The notes beneath the pieces are model-generated. The model saw only the letters and a program-made list of their open reading frames with translations, ran no database searches and was not told the DNA's origin. A stretch of DNA of 44,321 bases from NCBI GenBank assembly GCA_010015675.1, contig ML976996.1, positions 12,981 through 57,301 on the forward strand, read 5' to 3'. The translations under genes were made by a program, and so were the position numbers. This document shows positions 10,335-20,616 of the stretch, piece after piece (position 1 is the stretch's first letter; every line of letters begins with the position of its first letter). Source of the DNA: Byssothecium circinans (Eukaryota; Ascomycota; Dothideomycetes; Pleosporales; Massarinaceae).

Positions 10335-11211
10335 ATGTCCGCTCCCCCCGCCAACACCTCCACCTCCATCCCACCACCGCCACAATCCGCAGCAGCAACA
10401 ACAAAACCCTCGACCTCAGCAGCCGGAACCCCCCCGCCCCATAAATACTCAACAGCCTCACACCCCCCACCCACCTCTCCCGACCCAACCCTCACAACCC
10501 CTCCCTCCGCCAAAGCCGCCTCAGAAAATAATAATGCCACCGCCCAAGGAAGACTCCCCGCCGCCCGTCCCACCCCCGCCGCCGAACTCGCCCGTCTTAC
10601 GCTAAACCTGCGCTCCTCGCTCCGCCAATTCCCCGATTTCCCCTCCCCGGGCATCCTCTTCGAAGACATCCTCCCCATCTTCGCGAACCCGTCGCTGCAC
10701 GCCGACCTCATCCGCGCGCTGGAGCTGCACGTTCTAGATACGTTTGGGGCGGGCGGGGTGGACGTGGTGGTCGGGTTGGAAGCTCGGGGGTTCCTGTTTG
10801 GGCCGAGTCTGGCGTTGAGGGTGGGGGCGGCGTTCGTGCCGGTGAGGAAGATGGGGAAGTTGCCTGGCGAGTGTGTTAGGGAGGGGTATGTGAAGGAGTA
10901 TGGGACGGATTGGTTTGAGATGCAGGGGGATGCTGTGAAGGCGGGGCAGAGGGTGGTGGTTGTGGATGATATTATTGCTACTGGTTAGTTCTTCTTCTTT
11001 TATTTATCGCGACGGGGAGAGGGGAGTGAGAATGTGGGCTGATTTGCTTTCTTGTGTAGGTGGCTCTGCGGCAGCGGCGGGATCGCTGGTTAAGAAACTC
11101 GGGGGCACGCTGTTGGAGTATGTTTTCATGCTTGAGCTTGACTTTCTCAAGGGCAGGGAGAAGTTGGATGCGCCGGTTTATACGCTCCTTTCGAGCCAGG
11201 AGAAGAAGTGA
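10335..11211 (+). CDS. adenine phosphoribosyltransferase (APRT)
   Basis: Exons 10335-10983 and 11060-11211 (76-nt intron, donor GTTAGT, acceptor TGTGTAG) give 266 residues. It salvages adenine with PRPP to AMP in the cytosol. The core from about residue 85 shows the APRT pattern: FPDFPSPGILFEDI, VVGLEARGFLFGPSLA, KMGKLPGE and the PRPP-binding loop VVVVDDIIATGGSAAAAG, which is split by the intron. The core length fits the family (about 180). The first 80 or so residues are an unusual Pro/Ser/Thr/Ala-rich low-complexity extension; a start within or after it would be needed for a normal-sized enzyme. The start ATG at 10335 directly follows the CT-rich leader. It lies downstream of an AIR synthase-containing gene on the same strand, so two purine genes are neighbours. 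Confidence 0.92.
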
Positions 11212-12283
11212 GCGCCATCGGTTCGTCTGGACAACTTGCCGGCCAACCAACGTACCCTTACTGCAGCATCCTTCTTACCACTCCACCCGACCGCACAAGC
11301 ACATGCAGCTCAACCCAACTCCCACTCCCCGGAAACCTCACGATAGAGGGCATCTTGTATAGACAAAAGGCGTCGGATGATATCTTCTTTTCCTTTTCCA
11401 GGCGATATGCGCCCGTCGATAATACTCGAACAATACGTTGGCGGTAACTAGTTGCATGTCGCCTTACCCTCAAGGGAAGGACGACCGAAGGCACTCTGTT
11501 TCCCATCGCATCTCACGATTCCGGGAGGTTTCCTTCTTCCAAGCTTTTTCTCAGCGGGGGTTTTCCTTTGCTTTTCCACCCGCTTCGAGCGATATATAGA
11601 CTAGGGCGACTGGCGGCATGATTGACGATTTGACCCATCCACCTCATCCATCCCAACTCACTCTCGTAATCACCAATACTGCAAAGCTATTTCGGTATTC
11701 TACCTCTGCAGCAACCTCCCTCCCTCGCCATATTCATGGCGCTTCGCCAGACCTGCCTCATCTATAGCATACACCGCCGCGCCTTACGAGAAAAAAAATT
11801 CTGAACGCGCGACCAGGATGCCCGAATTTTACCCCTCCATCACGCCAACGCGCCCCGCACTCACTTCATCCTGTCTCAGCTCGTGTCAGCTCACCCCCAC
11901 TTTCCCGTTTGGTCGCTAGCGGCGCCGATTCGGAGAAGCTATGGAGGGGAGGGGAAGGGTGTGTCATCATCAGGCCGGTGCAGAGCCGAGCCGGCGATAG
12001 CCTTAGTTTACCTGAAGTGTTCGTGTTTTCCACTTCACCGACATCCACAAAACTTCACCTACTTCTACTTCGTCCAGCATATATGTTGGGTATTGTCGTG
12101 AAGAGACTGCCATTGCTTCTTCCACGATCACAATCACAATCACCATCACCGACTTTCTCTCGTGTCACGGCGACGACATTTGCGGGGAACTGCCATTGGA
12201 ACACGCATTGGAACTGGAAGGAAGGAGTACTGTACAAGAGCGGAAGTCAATTGCGAGTCGGATCACAGTGTCAGGTCAGAAGG
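11212..12283. promoter_or_regulatory. upstream region of the RidA gene
   Basis: About 1.07 kb holding the APRT 3' UTR and the RidA promoter. A frame open from 11909 runs into the RidA exon and contains an in-frame ATG at 12083 that would add 67 residues. No other gene or repeat seen beyond a short CAATCA-type run near 12127-12150. Confidence 0.5.
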
Positions 12284-13039
12284 ATGTCGGAGCTTAAGAA
12301 GGTTGCTACGGCGAATGCTTTTCCTAGTAAGTTTCTTTACTTTTTAGGGGGTGAGAGGGAGGATGAGGGATGGATTGGGAATGAGGGTACAGAGGAGGAT
12401 GTAACTGACAATAAACAGCTGTTGGACCTTACGTACGTGCCCCTTATCCCTCAACCACTCATCGCTCCATGCCTCGGTCTCCCCTCAAGCACCCCACCGT
12501 CTACGATACGTCACAGTTGTGCGCCTGCCACGATGCAGTTACTCTTCCCATCCGCATACTTCGATCCGAGACAACGACAGATGATCCAACACAAGATACG
12601 AGAGAGCATTACTGATACAGTGGATAGAGCCAAGCCATCGCCGTGGGCCCCCAACTCTACGTCTCGGGCCAGATGCCGGGTGACAAGAACGGAAATCTAG
12701 TCGAGGGCAGCATTGCAGAGAAGACGAGGGCGTGCTGTGCTAATATCGATGCTATTTTGAAAGAGGCTGGGACTGAGGTTGGGAGGGTTGTCAAGGTAGG
12801 TCTTACACTTCCAGCACGTGGTCATGGTCGAACAGGATGCCGGTACTGACTATTGCGTGACACAGGTCGTCGTCTTCCTCGACGACATGGCCAACTTCGC
12901 CGAAATGAACGGCGAGTACGAAAAGTACTTCACGCACAAGCCGGCTCGGAGCTGTGTAGCCGTCAAGCAGTTGCCCAAGGGTGTGCCGGTCGAGATCGAG
13001 TGCATTGCCTATCTTGGTACGAAAAGCTCCAAGTTGTGA
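12284..13039 (+). CDS. RidA/YjgF family 2-iminobutanoate/2-iminopropanoate deaminase
   Basis: Four exons: 12284-12326, 12419-12432, 12628-12795 and 12866-13039 (introns 92, 195 and 70 nt), giving 132 residues, the normal RidA length. The second exon is only 14 nt and encodes the conserved GPYSQAI start together with its neighbours. Landmarks are GPYSQA, LYVSGQMPGD and the catalytic-Arg region PARSCVAV followed by PVEIECIA. RidA hydrolyses reactive enamine/imine products of PLP-dependent serine/threonine dehydratases, protecting PLP enzymes; yeast has cytosolic Hmf1 and mitochondrial Mmf1. An in-frame upstream ATG at 12083 would add an Arg/Ser/Leu-rich, presequence-like N-terminus, so mitochondrial targeting is possible. 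It follows the homoserine kinase fusion and APRT on the same strand. Confidence 0.9.
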
Positions 13040-14043
13040 AGTTTTCCGCTGTGCGTGTAAGTTGATGTGTTTTTAGGTTGAAAATTGCATCGATGGGAAG
13101 CGCGCGTGTGCGGCATGAGGCGTGGTGACCGGATGATCGGGATAATGGGGTATTTTTATGCCAGATAAAATGGATAATCAAAATGGAAATGGCCACCCCT
13201 TAAGCGATAAAATCTCTTGCGCAATTTATATGCGTCTATAGGCACTATAGCCCTTAATGGTATTTGGAAGCCCTGGCCGTCCGCCCTAACCTGGAGGAGA
13301 GATTCAGGAGAGCGAAGCTCCAGTGTATTGAGGTGCGATCAGACGAGACTATATACACAGAGCCGGGGATAACAATCGTCCGAGCACCTGATGAGCCATC
13401 TGAGATCCCTCATATATCTCACCGCAACAGCCATTCTTTCCCTTCAAGAACTAAGTCCTAACACACTGCAGCCATCAGCTCGACACGTAAAAAGGAATCC
13501 TCAGGGCAAACCCACACAATCGACGTAGCAGTTGTTATACCAATCTCTCTCGATCCATCCATCGCAAAATTCAGGATTTGAACAGGTTTGACCAACGCCG
13601 CATGCGCCGCGTCTAGAGCAATAATCCACATTAGGACGGCAATTTTGTCCTAGGGGGGGCGACTCCTCCGTTGGGACGACAGGCGTTTTCTCTCCTACAC
13701 TGTGCGTTGACTACCGATAGAGTGAAGAATAAAAGATTTAGAACTTTCATCTTAGCGGTTGGTTGGTGGATGGATTTAGATGAGACTGGGAGGTGTGAGA
13801 GAGAAAAGCTGCTTGGGTCGAGGGAATCTGTATCTGCTATAGTAGAAAGTGAAAGCCCAGAATGCTGCTGGGCTTTATTATATGTAGATGAGTTTACGGA
13901 ATATCCGGACCTTGGCTTCTTTAGATACTACTCTTATAAGGTTGATAGGGGATCTTAGCAGCCTAACGTGTCCTAGTACTACTGCATGGTGCTAAAACAT
14001 AAGTATATATTAGCATCAAGAGGAGGGAAGAAGCGAAGCTGAT

Positions 14044-14331
14044 TACGGAAGTGCTTTAACATTTCGGAGGGTAGGGCCGGGTGGTAGGTGTCTTACTAAG
14101 TAGGGCCGAGGAGTTTTGGCCCTTCGAAGCGCCGAAGAACGCTTAGTCTGTGCAAAGTAAATATACACTTATTTCCCTGTTAAAATCGCGTAAACAGGGC
14201 TTTTATTAAGGAAAAGATGGGGTTTTAAGCTCTGATTTGGTCGCGATTCGGCGCTACCATACTCACGGCCGAGCTCGGTCCTGCTCTGTGGCACTGACCA
14301 CAGGCCCTCCGAAATGTTAAGCACCTCCGTA
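14044..14331. mobile_element. MITE with 26-bp terminal inverted repeats, TA target
   Basis: The left end reads TACGGAAGTGCTTTAACATT and continues TTCGGAGGG. The right end (14304-14331) is its reverse complement except for a one-base indel and one substitution. Both ends are bounded by TA, as expected for Tc1-mariner-type insertion. The 288-bp interior has no coding capacity. I infer a non-autonomous element whose transposase is encoded elsewhere. Confidence 0.85.
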
Positions 14332-14530
14332 CATCTATTCATCTAGGCAACAAGACATTAGTAGGGCCAAAGAATGGGGAAAAAAGCCCCCATATCACCG
14401 CGAGTCTTACATAAAGCACCCTTCCAACGCGACGAGCAACGTAGCTCGTTCGCGCCGGCACCGCGGGAAACAGATCGACATTGCTACATAGTTGACATCT
14501 ATTCCTCCAGGCGACAAGACATTAGTAGGA
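14331..14530. repeat. 36-nt imperfect direct repeat pair
   Basis: ACATCTATTC followed by a shared GACAAGACATTAGTAGG-type segment occurs at 14331-14366 and again at 14495-14530 with a few mismatches. The first copy begins exactly at the right TA of the MITE, so the element may have inserted into an older repeat. Confidence 0.75.
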
Positions 14531-14941
14531 TTGGCTGCTTCGCTGCGCGGGGATGTGATTGGTTAGGTTTGGGGGTTAATACGCGGAGGGTACCAAGGCG
14601 CTTGGGACGTAGGCTGAAGTGGTTTGTGGTAGAGGGTTAATTTATTGGGGGGCTGGGTAATAGGGTAGGACGGGTTGGATGATGGATTGATGGGTTGAGT
14701 GAGTGGTATGGGAGGATGAAGTGTGTTTAGAGAGGGAGGACAGGTATGTACTGTATTGTACGTGTTTGATGGGATGGGATGGGATGGGTTGTTCCATTTC
14801 TCTAACCTTTCTCTCTCTCACTCCTTCTCTCGCTGGTATTCTACCAATTTTTCCTTCCCTCAAGCAGCTGCCAATACTCGAAACCCTTCCTTCTCACAAC
14901 GCAAAAACAAAAATATAAATAAAAATCCTGTAACACCAACC

Positions 14942-16626
14942 ATGCCTCCCCCATCCCTCCAAACCCTCCTTTCCTTCTCCTCTCTCATCCTCCTCCTAAC
15001 CACAATCCACACCACCCCCACAACCGCCACCCTCGGCATCGTCGACATAAACACACTCCTCCCCACCGACGACCAACAACCCCTCTCAGAGCCCAATTCC
15101 AATTCCAACTACGATTCCAACCACGATTACGGAAACTCAAACTCCCCCTGGACGCACCCACCGCACTGCATCCCCTCCACCTCCCTCACCACGCTGGGGA
15201 AAAAATACTGCGTCTACACGTCCGCGCACACCGGACCTCTCGGCATCTCGCTGATCGGATCGCCCTCGTTCGCCCGCGCCGCCGCGCCGCTGCTCTCCGA
15301 CAACCCGCTCGACAACTTCCTCTCGCAGGAACAGGCGCGGGAGCTGTATTCGGGACGGCCGCCGTACCGGGTGCAGGAGATTGAGGGGAAGGGGATGGGG
15401 GTCATGGTGACGAGGAGGGTGCGTAGGTGGGAGACTGTTATGGTGGATCAGGCTGCTGTTGTTGTGGAGGGGGGGTTGGGGAGGGGGGTTAGTGAGGGCG
15501 AGGGGAGAGGGTTGTTGGGGAGGGCGGTGGGGCGGTTGAGGGGTAGGGAGGTTGTGAGGGGGTTGAGTAGGATGGGGGATAAGGGGAAGGGGCAGGAGGG
15601 GGAGGGGGCGGCTGGGAGTGATGAGAGGATGGAGTTAAAGAAGAAGAAGAGGGAAGATGTAGGAAAGAGTGAGGAAGAGAGGGGAGAAGAAGAGGAGGGG
15701 AGGTTAGAGGAAGACGTTATGCTCACGAATGCATTTGGGAGCGAGATCGCGGGGACGAAGTGTAGGGCGCTGTATCCCTTGATCTCTGTGAGTTTTTCCC
15801 CCCATCTATCTATCTGTTTCGTCCGAGAAATCTTGGAGTTCGACGCATAAACCCACCCCGTCCGCTTGAAAAGGCGGGGGATCAGAGCTAACAGAGTGTT
15901 TCCAGAGAATCAATCACCACTGTAATCCAAACGCTTTCGTCCTCTTCTCCCGCGCTGGAATCAGTATGGCGGTGAAAGCATCCCGCGACATTGAAGAAGG
16001 CGAAGAACTCAGCATCTCTTGTACGCTCCTCTCCTTCCATTCCCCTCCCCTACACTCCCCCCATCCCAAAACTAACACCACCGCACCCAGACATAACCCA
16101 CGGCCAGCCCTCCCCACACCGCCACCGCGCCCTCTCGCGCTGGGGCTTCACCTGCACCTGCAGCCTGTGCACGCTGCCGGCCGCGCAAAAAACCGCCTCC
16201 GACATGCGCCGCACGCTCATCGCCCAATCGACCGATAAAATCACCGATCTCTGGGAATCTGGGAAGCCCATGGACGCCATCGTGCTCGCGGAGGAAAGCA
16301 TCGAGATGATCAGGGACGAGGGGCTGGTGCATCTGCTGCCCGATGAGTATGCGTTGGTGGCGAAGCTGTGGTTGTTGGTTGCGCGGGCGAAAGAGGGGCG
16401 TGTGAGGGAGGGGAAGGGGAAGGGCGAGGGGGGTAAAGGGAAGGGAGGCGTGGCGGAGAGGGAGAGAGAGGAGGCGGAGAGGTGGGCAAGGTTGAGCTGG
16501 GAGATGCTGGGCGGAATGGGGTTTTTGGGGTATGAGTGGGAGGAGAGTCTGGGGTTTGAGATGGAGGCTTTTTTGGAGTTGGTGGGGGAGGGCATGAGGG
16601 AGGTTGTTACTGCGCCGAAGGTTTAG
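14942..16626 (+). CDS. SET-domain protein with N-terminal signal peptide
   Basis: Exons 14942-15787, 15906-16020 and 16091-16626 (introns 118 and 70 nt) give 498 residues. Residues about 8-30 form a hydrophobic signal-peptide-like segment. The SET domain begins near residue 140 (YRVQEIEGKGMGVMVTRR). It is interrupted by an insertion of about 75 residues rich in Gly, Arg, Lys and Glu, and resumes with the RINHHCNPNAF motif (S-adenosylmethionine/substrate pocket), EEGEELSISY and a post-SET Cys cluster CTCSLC. This matches the split-SET proteins often named SET domain-containing protein 5 in fungi, putative lysine methyltransferases. A signal peptide on a SET protein is odd; secreted or ER forms exist by annotation in fungi, but the role is unknown. 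The C-terminus has a second Glu/Lys/Gly-rich stretch. Confidence 0.85.
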
Positions 16627-17074
16627 GGGAGGGGGGGCGGTGGGGGTCGGGTGTTTGGGTGATGGGGGTTGGTGCATTGTTTTGGTGTTTTGTTGGTGTC
16701 TTGTGTCGTTGGGTTTTCGATTCTTGCGGTTTGAGGGGTTCCTTTTGTTGTGGATTAGATTGTTAACTAAGCGACAGGACTGTTTCGTTTTTATATTGGA
16801 AAGCTTTTTGTCCTACTTAAGAAAGAAGACGCTTAGTGGCATGGTTGGTTGGTGGATGACGCCCGCGAGGTATATTATTCATGAGTAATTTCCTTTTTTT
16901 TGCGCCCGCTGAAATGTCAAGGCTGCTTCATCGCCGAATTGGAATGGGAATGAGTCAAGGAAGCAAGGAAATTAGAATTACAAATCGGTAAAGAGAAATC
17001 CATCAAGATCAGATCGCCCAAAGCTTACTCATCTCAAGCACACCAGGCGCACGTCCTCGCTCCAACATAACACA
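16627..17074. other. intergenic, convergent gene ends
   Basis: 448 nt between the stops of the SET gene (+) and the bestrophin gene (-). The first part is strongly G/T-rich on the plus strand. No gene, RNA or repeat recognised. Confidence 0.55.
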
Positions 17075-18732
17075 TCACTCCACAACATGCTTATGCCCGT
17101 TCCCATGCCCAGCCTCAACATCCCTCTTCCTAACCCCCTCACCATTCGTACCAAGAACACCATTCCTCTCATCTCGACTCCTGCGCTCATCCCTACTCCG
17201 CCTCATCTCCCTACTCTTGTTTCTAGCGAATTCGGCCTCTTCACCATACGGATGGCTCAAGCCAACCTTCAAACTCAACGCCTCCCTGATCTCATCTATG
17301 CTCTTGCTCATCCAGCCCGCGGTGTTCATGTGGCTGAGCGGGTACAAGGGTTCGTTGTCGTCGCTGTCGAGGAAAGCGGAGGGTTGCGGGGCTGGGCGCG
17401 ACATGATGAGTTCGATCTCGGAGCGGATTTGCACGCAGAAGGCGTCGAGTGGGAGGTCGTTTACGTCGTCGCCGAAGGGGTTTTCGATTTCGCGGCCGAT
17501 GAGACTGGACGTGTTAGTTGGGAAGAGGAAAAGAGGGAGCGGAAAACACTTACGCTATCCCGAGGATGATGTAGGCGGCAAAGATGGAAGCCGGAATCGT
17601 GACGTAGCCCAAAGACTTGTACAGCTGGAAGGGAAGAAGAAGGATATACACCCAGGTAATCTGTCCAATGGCAATGCTGTACGCGATCGGCAACGGCGTG
17701 TTGAGAATACGATCCGTGCCTGTCAGCACCTCGTTGAATGTGTTCAGCGCGTTGAGACTCTGTGTTTGATAGATAGAGACCTTGAGTGTTTCGTTGTCGT
17801 AGATGTCCTTCATGTATGCAGACAGATGGGATAGAATTTCCAACGGCAGATTTCCCAACGGCGCCTTTGCTTTCTTCAACTCTTTTCTGGGGTTCGATTC
17901 TGCCATTGGGATGCCGAGGAATCTTCCCGTCCTCTTAAGCGGATTCGGTTTCTTATTCGCATCTGGCTTCTCAGCGCGTTTGGCCAATGTGTCGAGGTGG
18001 CCGACCATGTGTTGGATGTCTTCGTAGTGGGAGTAGGGTTCGAATCGGAGCTTGTGCTTCAGGGCCATGGAGAAGGCGACAATGAGGTTCAAGCAGCTGA
18101 TCTTGGCGAGAAGGTCTCTCTTGCCGAGGAGGGGATCGTTCTCATCGTTGTGACGTTCATCCGCATGGATCCAGATCAGGCGAGCCAGATTCTGCGATGC
18201 GTGCGCGAGCTGCGACCAGTATTTACGGCCTTCATTGTACCGCTCGTATGCGGTGGAGGAACGGAAGGAGAGCGCAAGACCGACGACGAAACCGAGAACC
18301 GTAAGGAGGAGCTGGTTAATACCAACTTTTTATTTGTTAGCTGTGTGTCGAAATGGATGTGGGAACGTGGACGTACGGTCATAAACCAATTTACTAATGC
18401 AGGTGATAGCTGCAGACCAGCCACCAACGAAGAGAAGAGGCAGAATCATCGAGGGCGTGATACTACCATGGAGTCGAAGGAAGATAGGCCATTTGGAATG
18501 GTGGTCGAGGTCGCGCGGTCCAACCTCGATGCTATTAGCAGCGTGTTCGAATGATGTGGTGTGGATTTCAGTGTCTTACGAAGTAGTCGTCAAAGTCGGT
18601 ATCATCACTCACGACGCTTTCGTGTCTCCTAGGCATGTAGGTTGGAGTTCTGTCATGTTGTTGCTGATGTCCGTTGCTTGTGGTGGGTGCTGCGAGATTC
18701 GCGCTTGCGTTGGCTTGCGCTTTCTCTGCCAT
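17075..18732 (-). CDS. bestrophin-family (UPF0187) anion channel
   Basis: Four exons on the minus strand: 18732-18580, 18524-18377, 18325-17554 and 17504-17075; introns 55, 51 and 49 nt; 500 residues. Bestrophins are multi-pass chloride/bicarbonate channels. The cytoplasmic start runs to DFDDYFVGP. The first membrane region has HHSKWPIFLRLHGS and the hydrophobic ILPLLFVGGWSAAITCI. Then come LTVLGFVVGLALSFRSSTAYERYNEGRKYW-type landmarks, two more hydrophobic segments (ITWVYILLLPFQLY and IPASIFAAYIILG) and the family signature IGREIENPFGDDVNDLPLD. The C-terminal tail is charged and Arg/Ser/Glu-rich with short RRSRDE repeats, a likely regulatory tail. Length fits fungal members. Yeast lacks the family; filamentous fungi commonly have it. 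Subcellular membrane unknown. Confidence 0.9.
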
Positions 18733-20616
18733 TGTTGCGAGTTGTTCTCAGGAATCAATGGAAGAAACAACCCGAAAGGAAAGGAAAGCGGGAGAGAGGG
18801 AGAGAGGGAGAGAGGAACGCAGCGAGCGCCCCAATGCTGAATTCGTATTTTCTGGGAATGCTGTCGCGTGTCTGACTACCCCTGGCCGGTGCAGGCGAAG
18901 GCGATCCCGACAGGTTATTAGGGTTTAGGATAGAAAGGAATAGGGAGTAGAAATGAAAGGTGAGAGACGTGGAAATTGGGTTAGAGTAGTAAGGTTTAGT
19001 TGGTTGCGAGGTGCCCTACCAACGTTTCAATGCTTTCGGCGTTTGTTTTCATCACCTTGTTGCAGGCACCCCCAGCCAGTCAAACTGTTGCCAAATTTAG
19101 CCGAGCCCAATCATCCCCAGATTTGCAGCGCACGCAAACCGAAATCGATCTGGCCCCGGCTTGGCAGCATCGCGGACACGCAGGAGGTGATGCGTTGGCG
19201 GAGTGGCGCCCTGTCAGTGCCTGCCATTGAGAAGACTGCGGCGCGAAAGCTGCAAGGGGAATATGCGACGTGTTTGGAGAGAGTTTGAGAGTGTGTGAAT
19301 TATTGGGCATGGCAATGGAAGGAGGGATGTCAAAGAAAGAGTTGCAAACTTTGGTGCGATTGTTTCGGAATGATGAATCGTTCGTTTAAGCGCTCGGTCC
19401 AGTCGGTTTTGTAACGAGACTCCGATGAGTTGGTCTGTCTCGGAATTGTACACTGCTCGACGACTTCCAAAACTCCTGTGCTGCCTAGCTCCATCGTCGG
19501 TCAATAGAGAAAGAGTAGAGAACGAGCTCCAGGAAGAAGCTTCGAAGGCGCCCCCATCGGACTCAACTGGGATGGGGCGAGAAGTTGCTGAGTAAATCAC
19601 GTGGGCGCGCGTTTTCGCGTTCGTGCATCCAACAGTGAACTCCGAAGGCTGAATAGAAAGTTGCACTGCTGGCTCAATACACCCTCTCGTGGAGTAGAGA
19701 AATTCGGCACTAAGGTAGAAACTGAAAGGTAGCTTTCTTACATAAATAGTTTGTGTAAGTGTGCCAGAATTCTGACGGGGACTTCAACGCAGGTGCGCTT
19801 TTGCAGCCCGCGAGAGTGCCTGAACAGGCGGGTGATGCTGATTAGTACGACGTTCCGGGCGAACGTAATGGTGGTCAGAACCCGTGATCCATTGAATTGC
19901 CACGGTAGCAGGTTCATGATGATCGAGGATGCCCGTATCCATGGAGATGCTGAACCTTGCGGAGTCAACGTTCTTGTGGCGTCCTTTGGCCTGTTGTAAT
20001 AGACTCACCAGACAGGAGAGAAGTCCTTGATCGCGATGTTGAGGGACGATGCATGACGGGCCACGGGTCGTTTTGTCCCTACATTTTCCCCCTTTGAAGC
20101 CCTGTACGCGCTGGAGACCGAATGCGCCCAGGCTCGCCTCGTCTCCAGTAACTCTCCACGACGTACAAATAGAAAAAAAAGCATCAGAAATGCCATTGAC
20201 GTCGGTTTGGCGTTTCTCCGCCGTCCCAAGGCCATTTTCTCGCCCCGTCGTAGATAGTGACACGCTAGAGCGCGCCAGCTGCCAGCTAATCGTCACTGCG
20301 AAAAGATGATGTTAGCCGCGAGGTCGTCACCATCGTGAGAAACTCTGTGATGTTTCAAGAAATGAAAAGGACGTTGAGGACAGTGAGGATAAGGAGACGG
20401 GAAAGCCGGCAAGTGCGACGATGAGATTTGAGCACTAAGCTAAATCTAGCTAGCGCGACCTTGATGCACAGTCTGCACATATGCAGCATCCCCTTTCCTC
20501 AACTTCGGATGAAAGTCGTTCCACGTGGTTCAATAACTTTCTGTCATTGATCTTAGAAATTGTGCAGTGCAACCTGCCTAGGTATGATGTCTGGAAGATA
20601 CCCATCAATATTCTCC
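18733..20616. other. intergenic, no gene recognised
   Basis: About 1.9 kb between the bestrophin start and the amidase stop, both minus-strand genes. Open frames at 19214-19666 and 19784-20296 (both minus) lack motifs, credible compositions and splice partners, so I do not call them genes. A GA-rich run lies at about 18775-18815, in the bestrophin upstream region. Confidence 0.5.

Larger units (their letters stand above)
13040..14941. other. intergenic with transposon debris
   Basis: About 1.9 kb between the RidA and SET genes. It contains a TA-flanked MITE (14044-14331) and a 36-nt imperfect direct repeat (14331-14366 and 14495-14530). An open frame at 13671-13958 has no recognisable features and spans a small hairpin around 13855-13875. 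From about 14765 there is a GATGG pentamer run, then CT-rich leader sequence before the SET gene start. Confidence 0.6.

Noticed and set aside
17886..18045. GGTTCGATTC- and GGTTCGAATC-like T-loop sequences suggesting tRNA genes
   Set aside because: They lie inside the bestrophin coding exon on the opposite strand and have no matching acceptor or anticodon arms.
19214..19666. 150-codon minus-strand open frame
   Set aside because: No recognisable family or neighbouring exons; overlaps other equally long frames.
19784..20296. 170-codon minus-strand open frame
   Set aside because: No motif, no hydrophobic or repeat pattern, no splice partner, and atypical composition; most likely chance.
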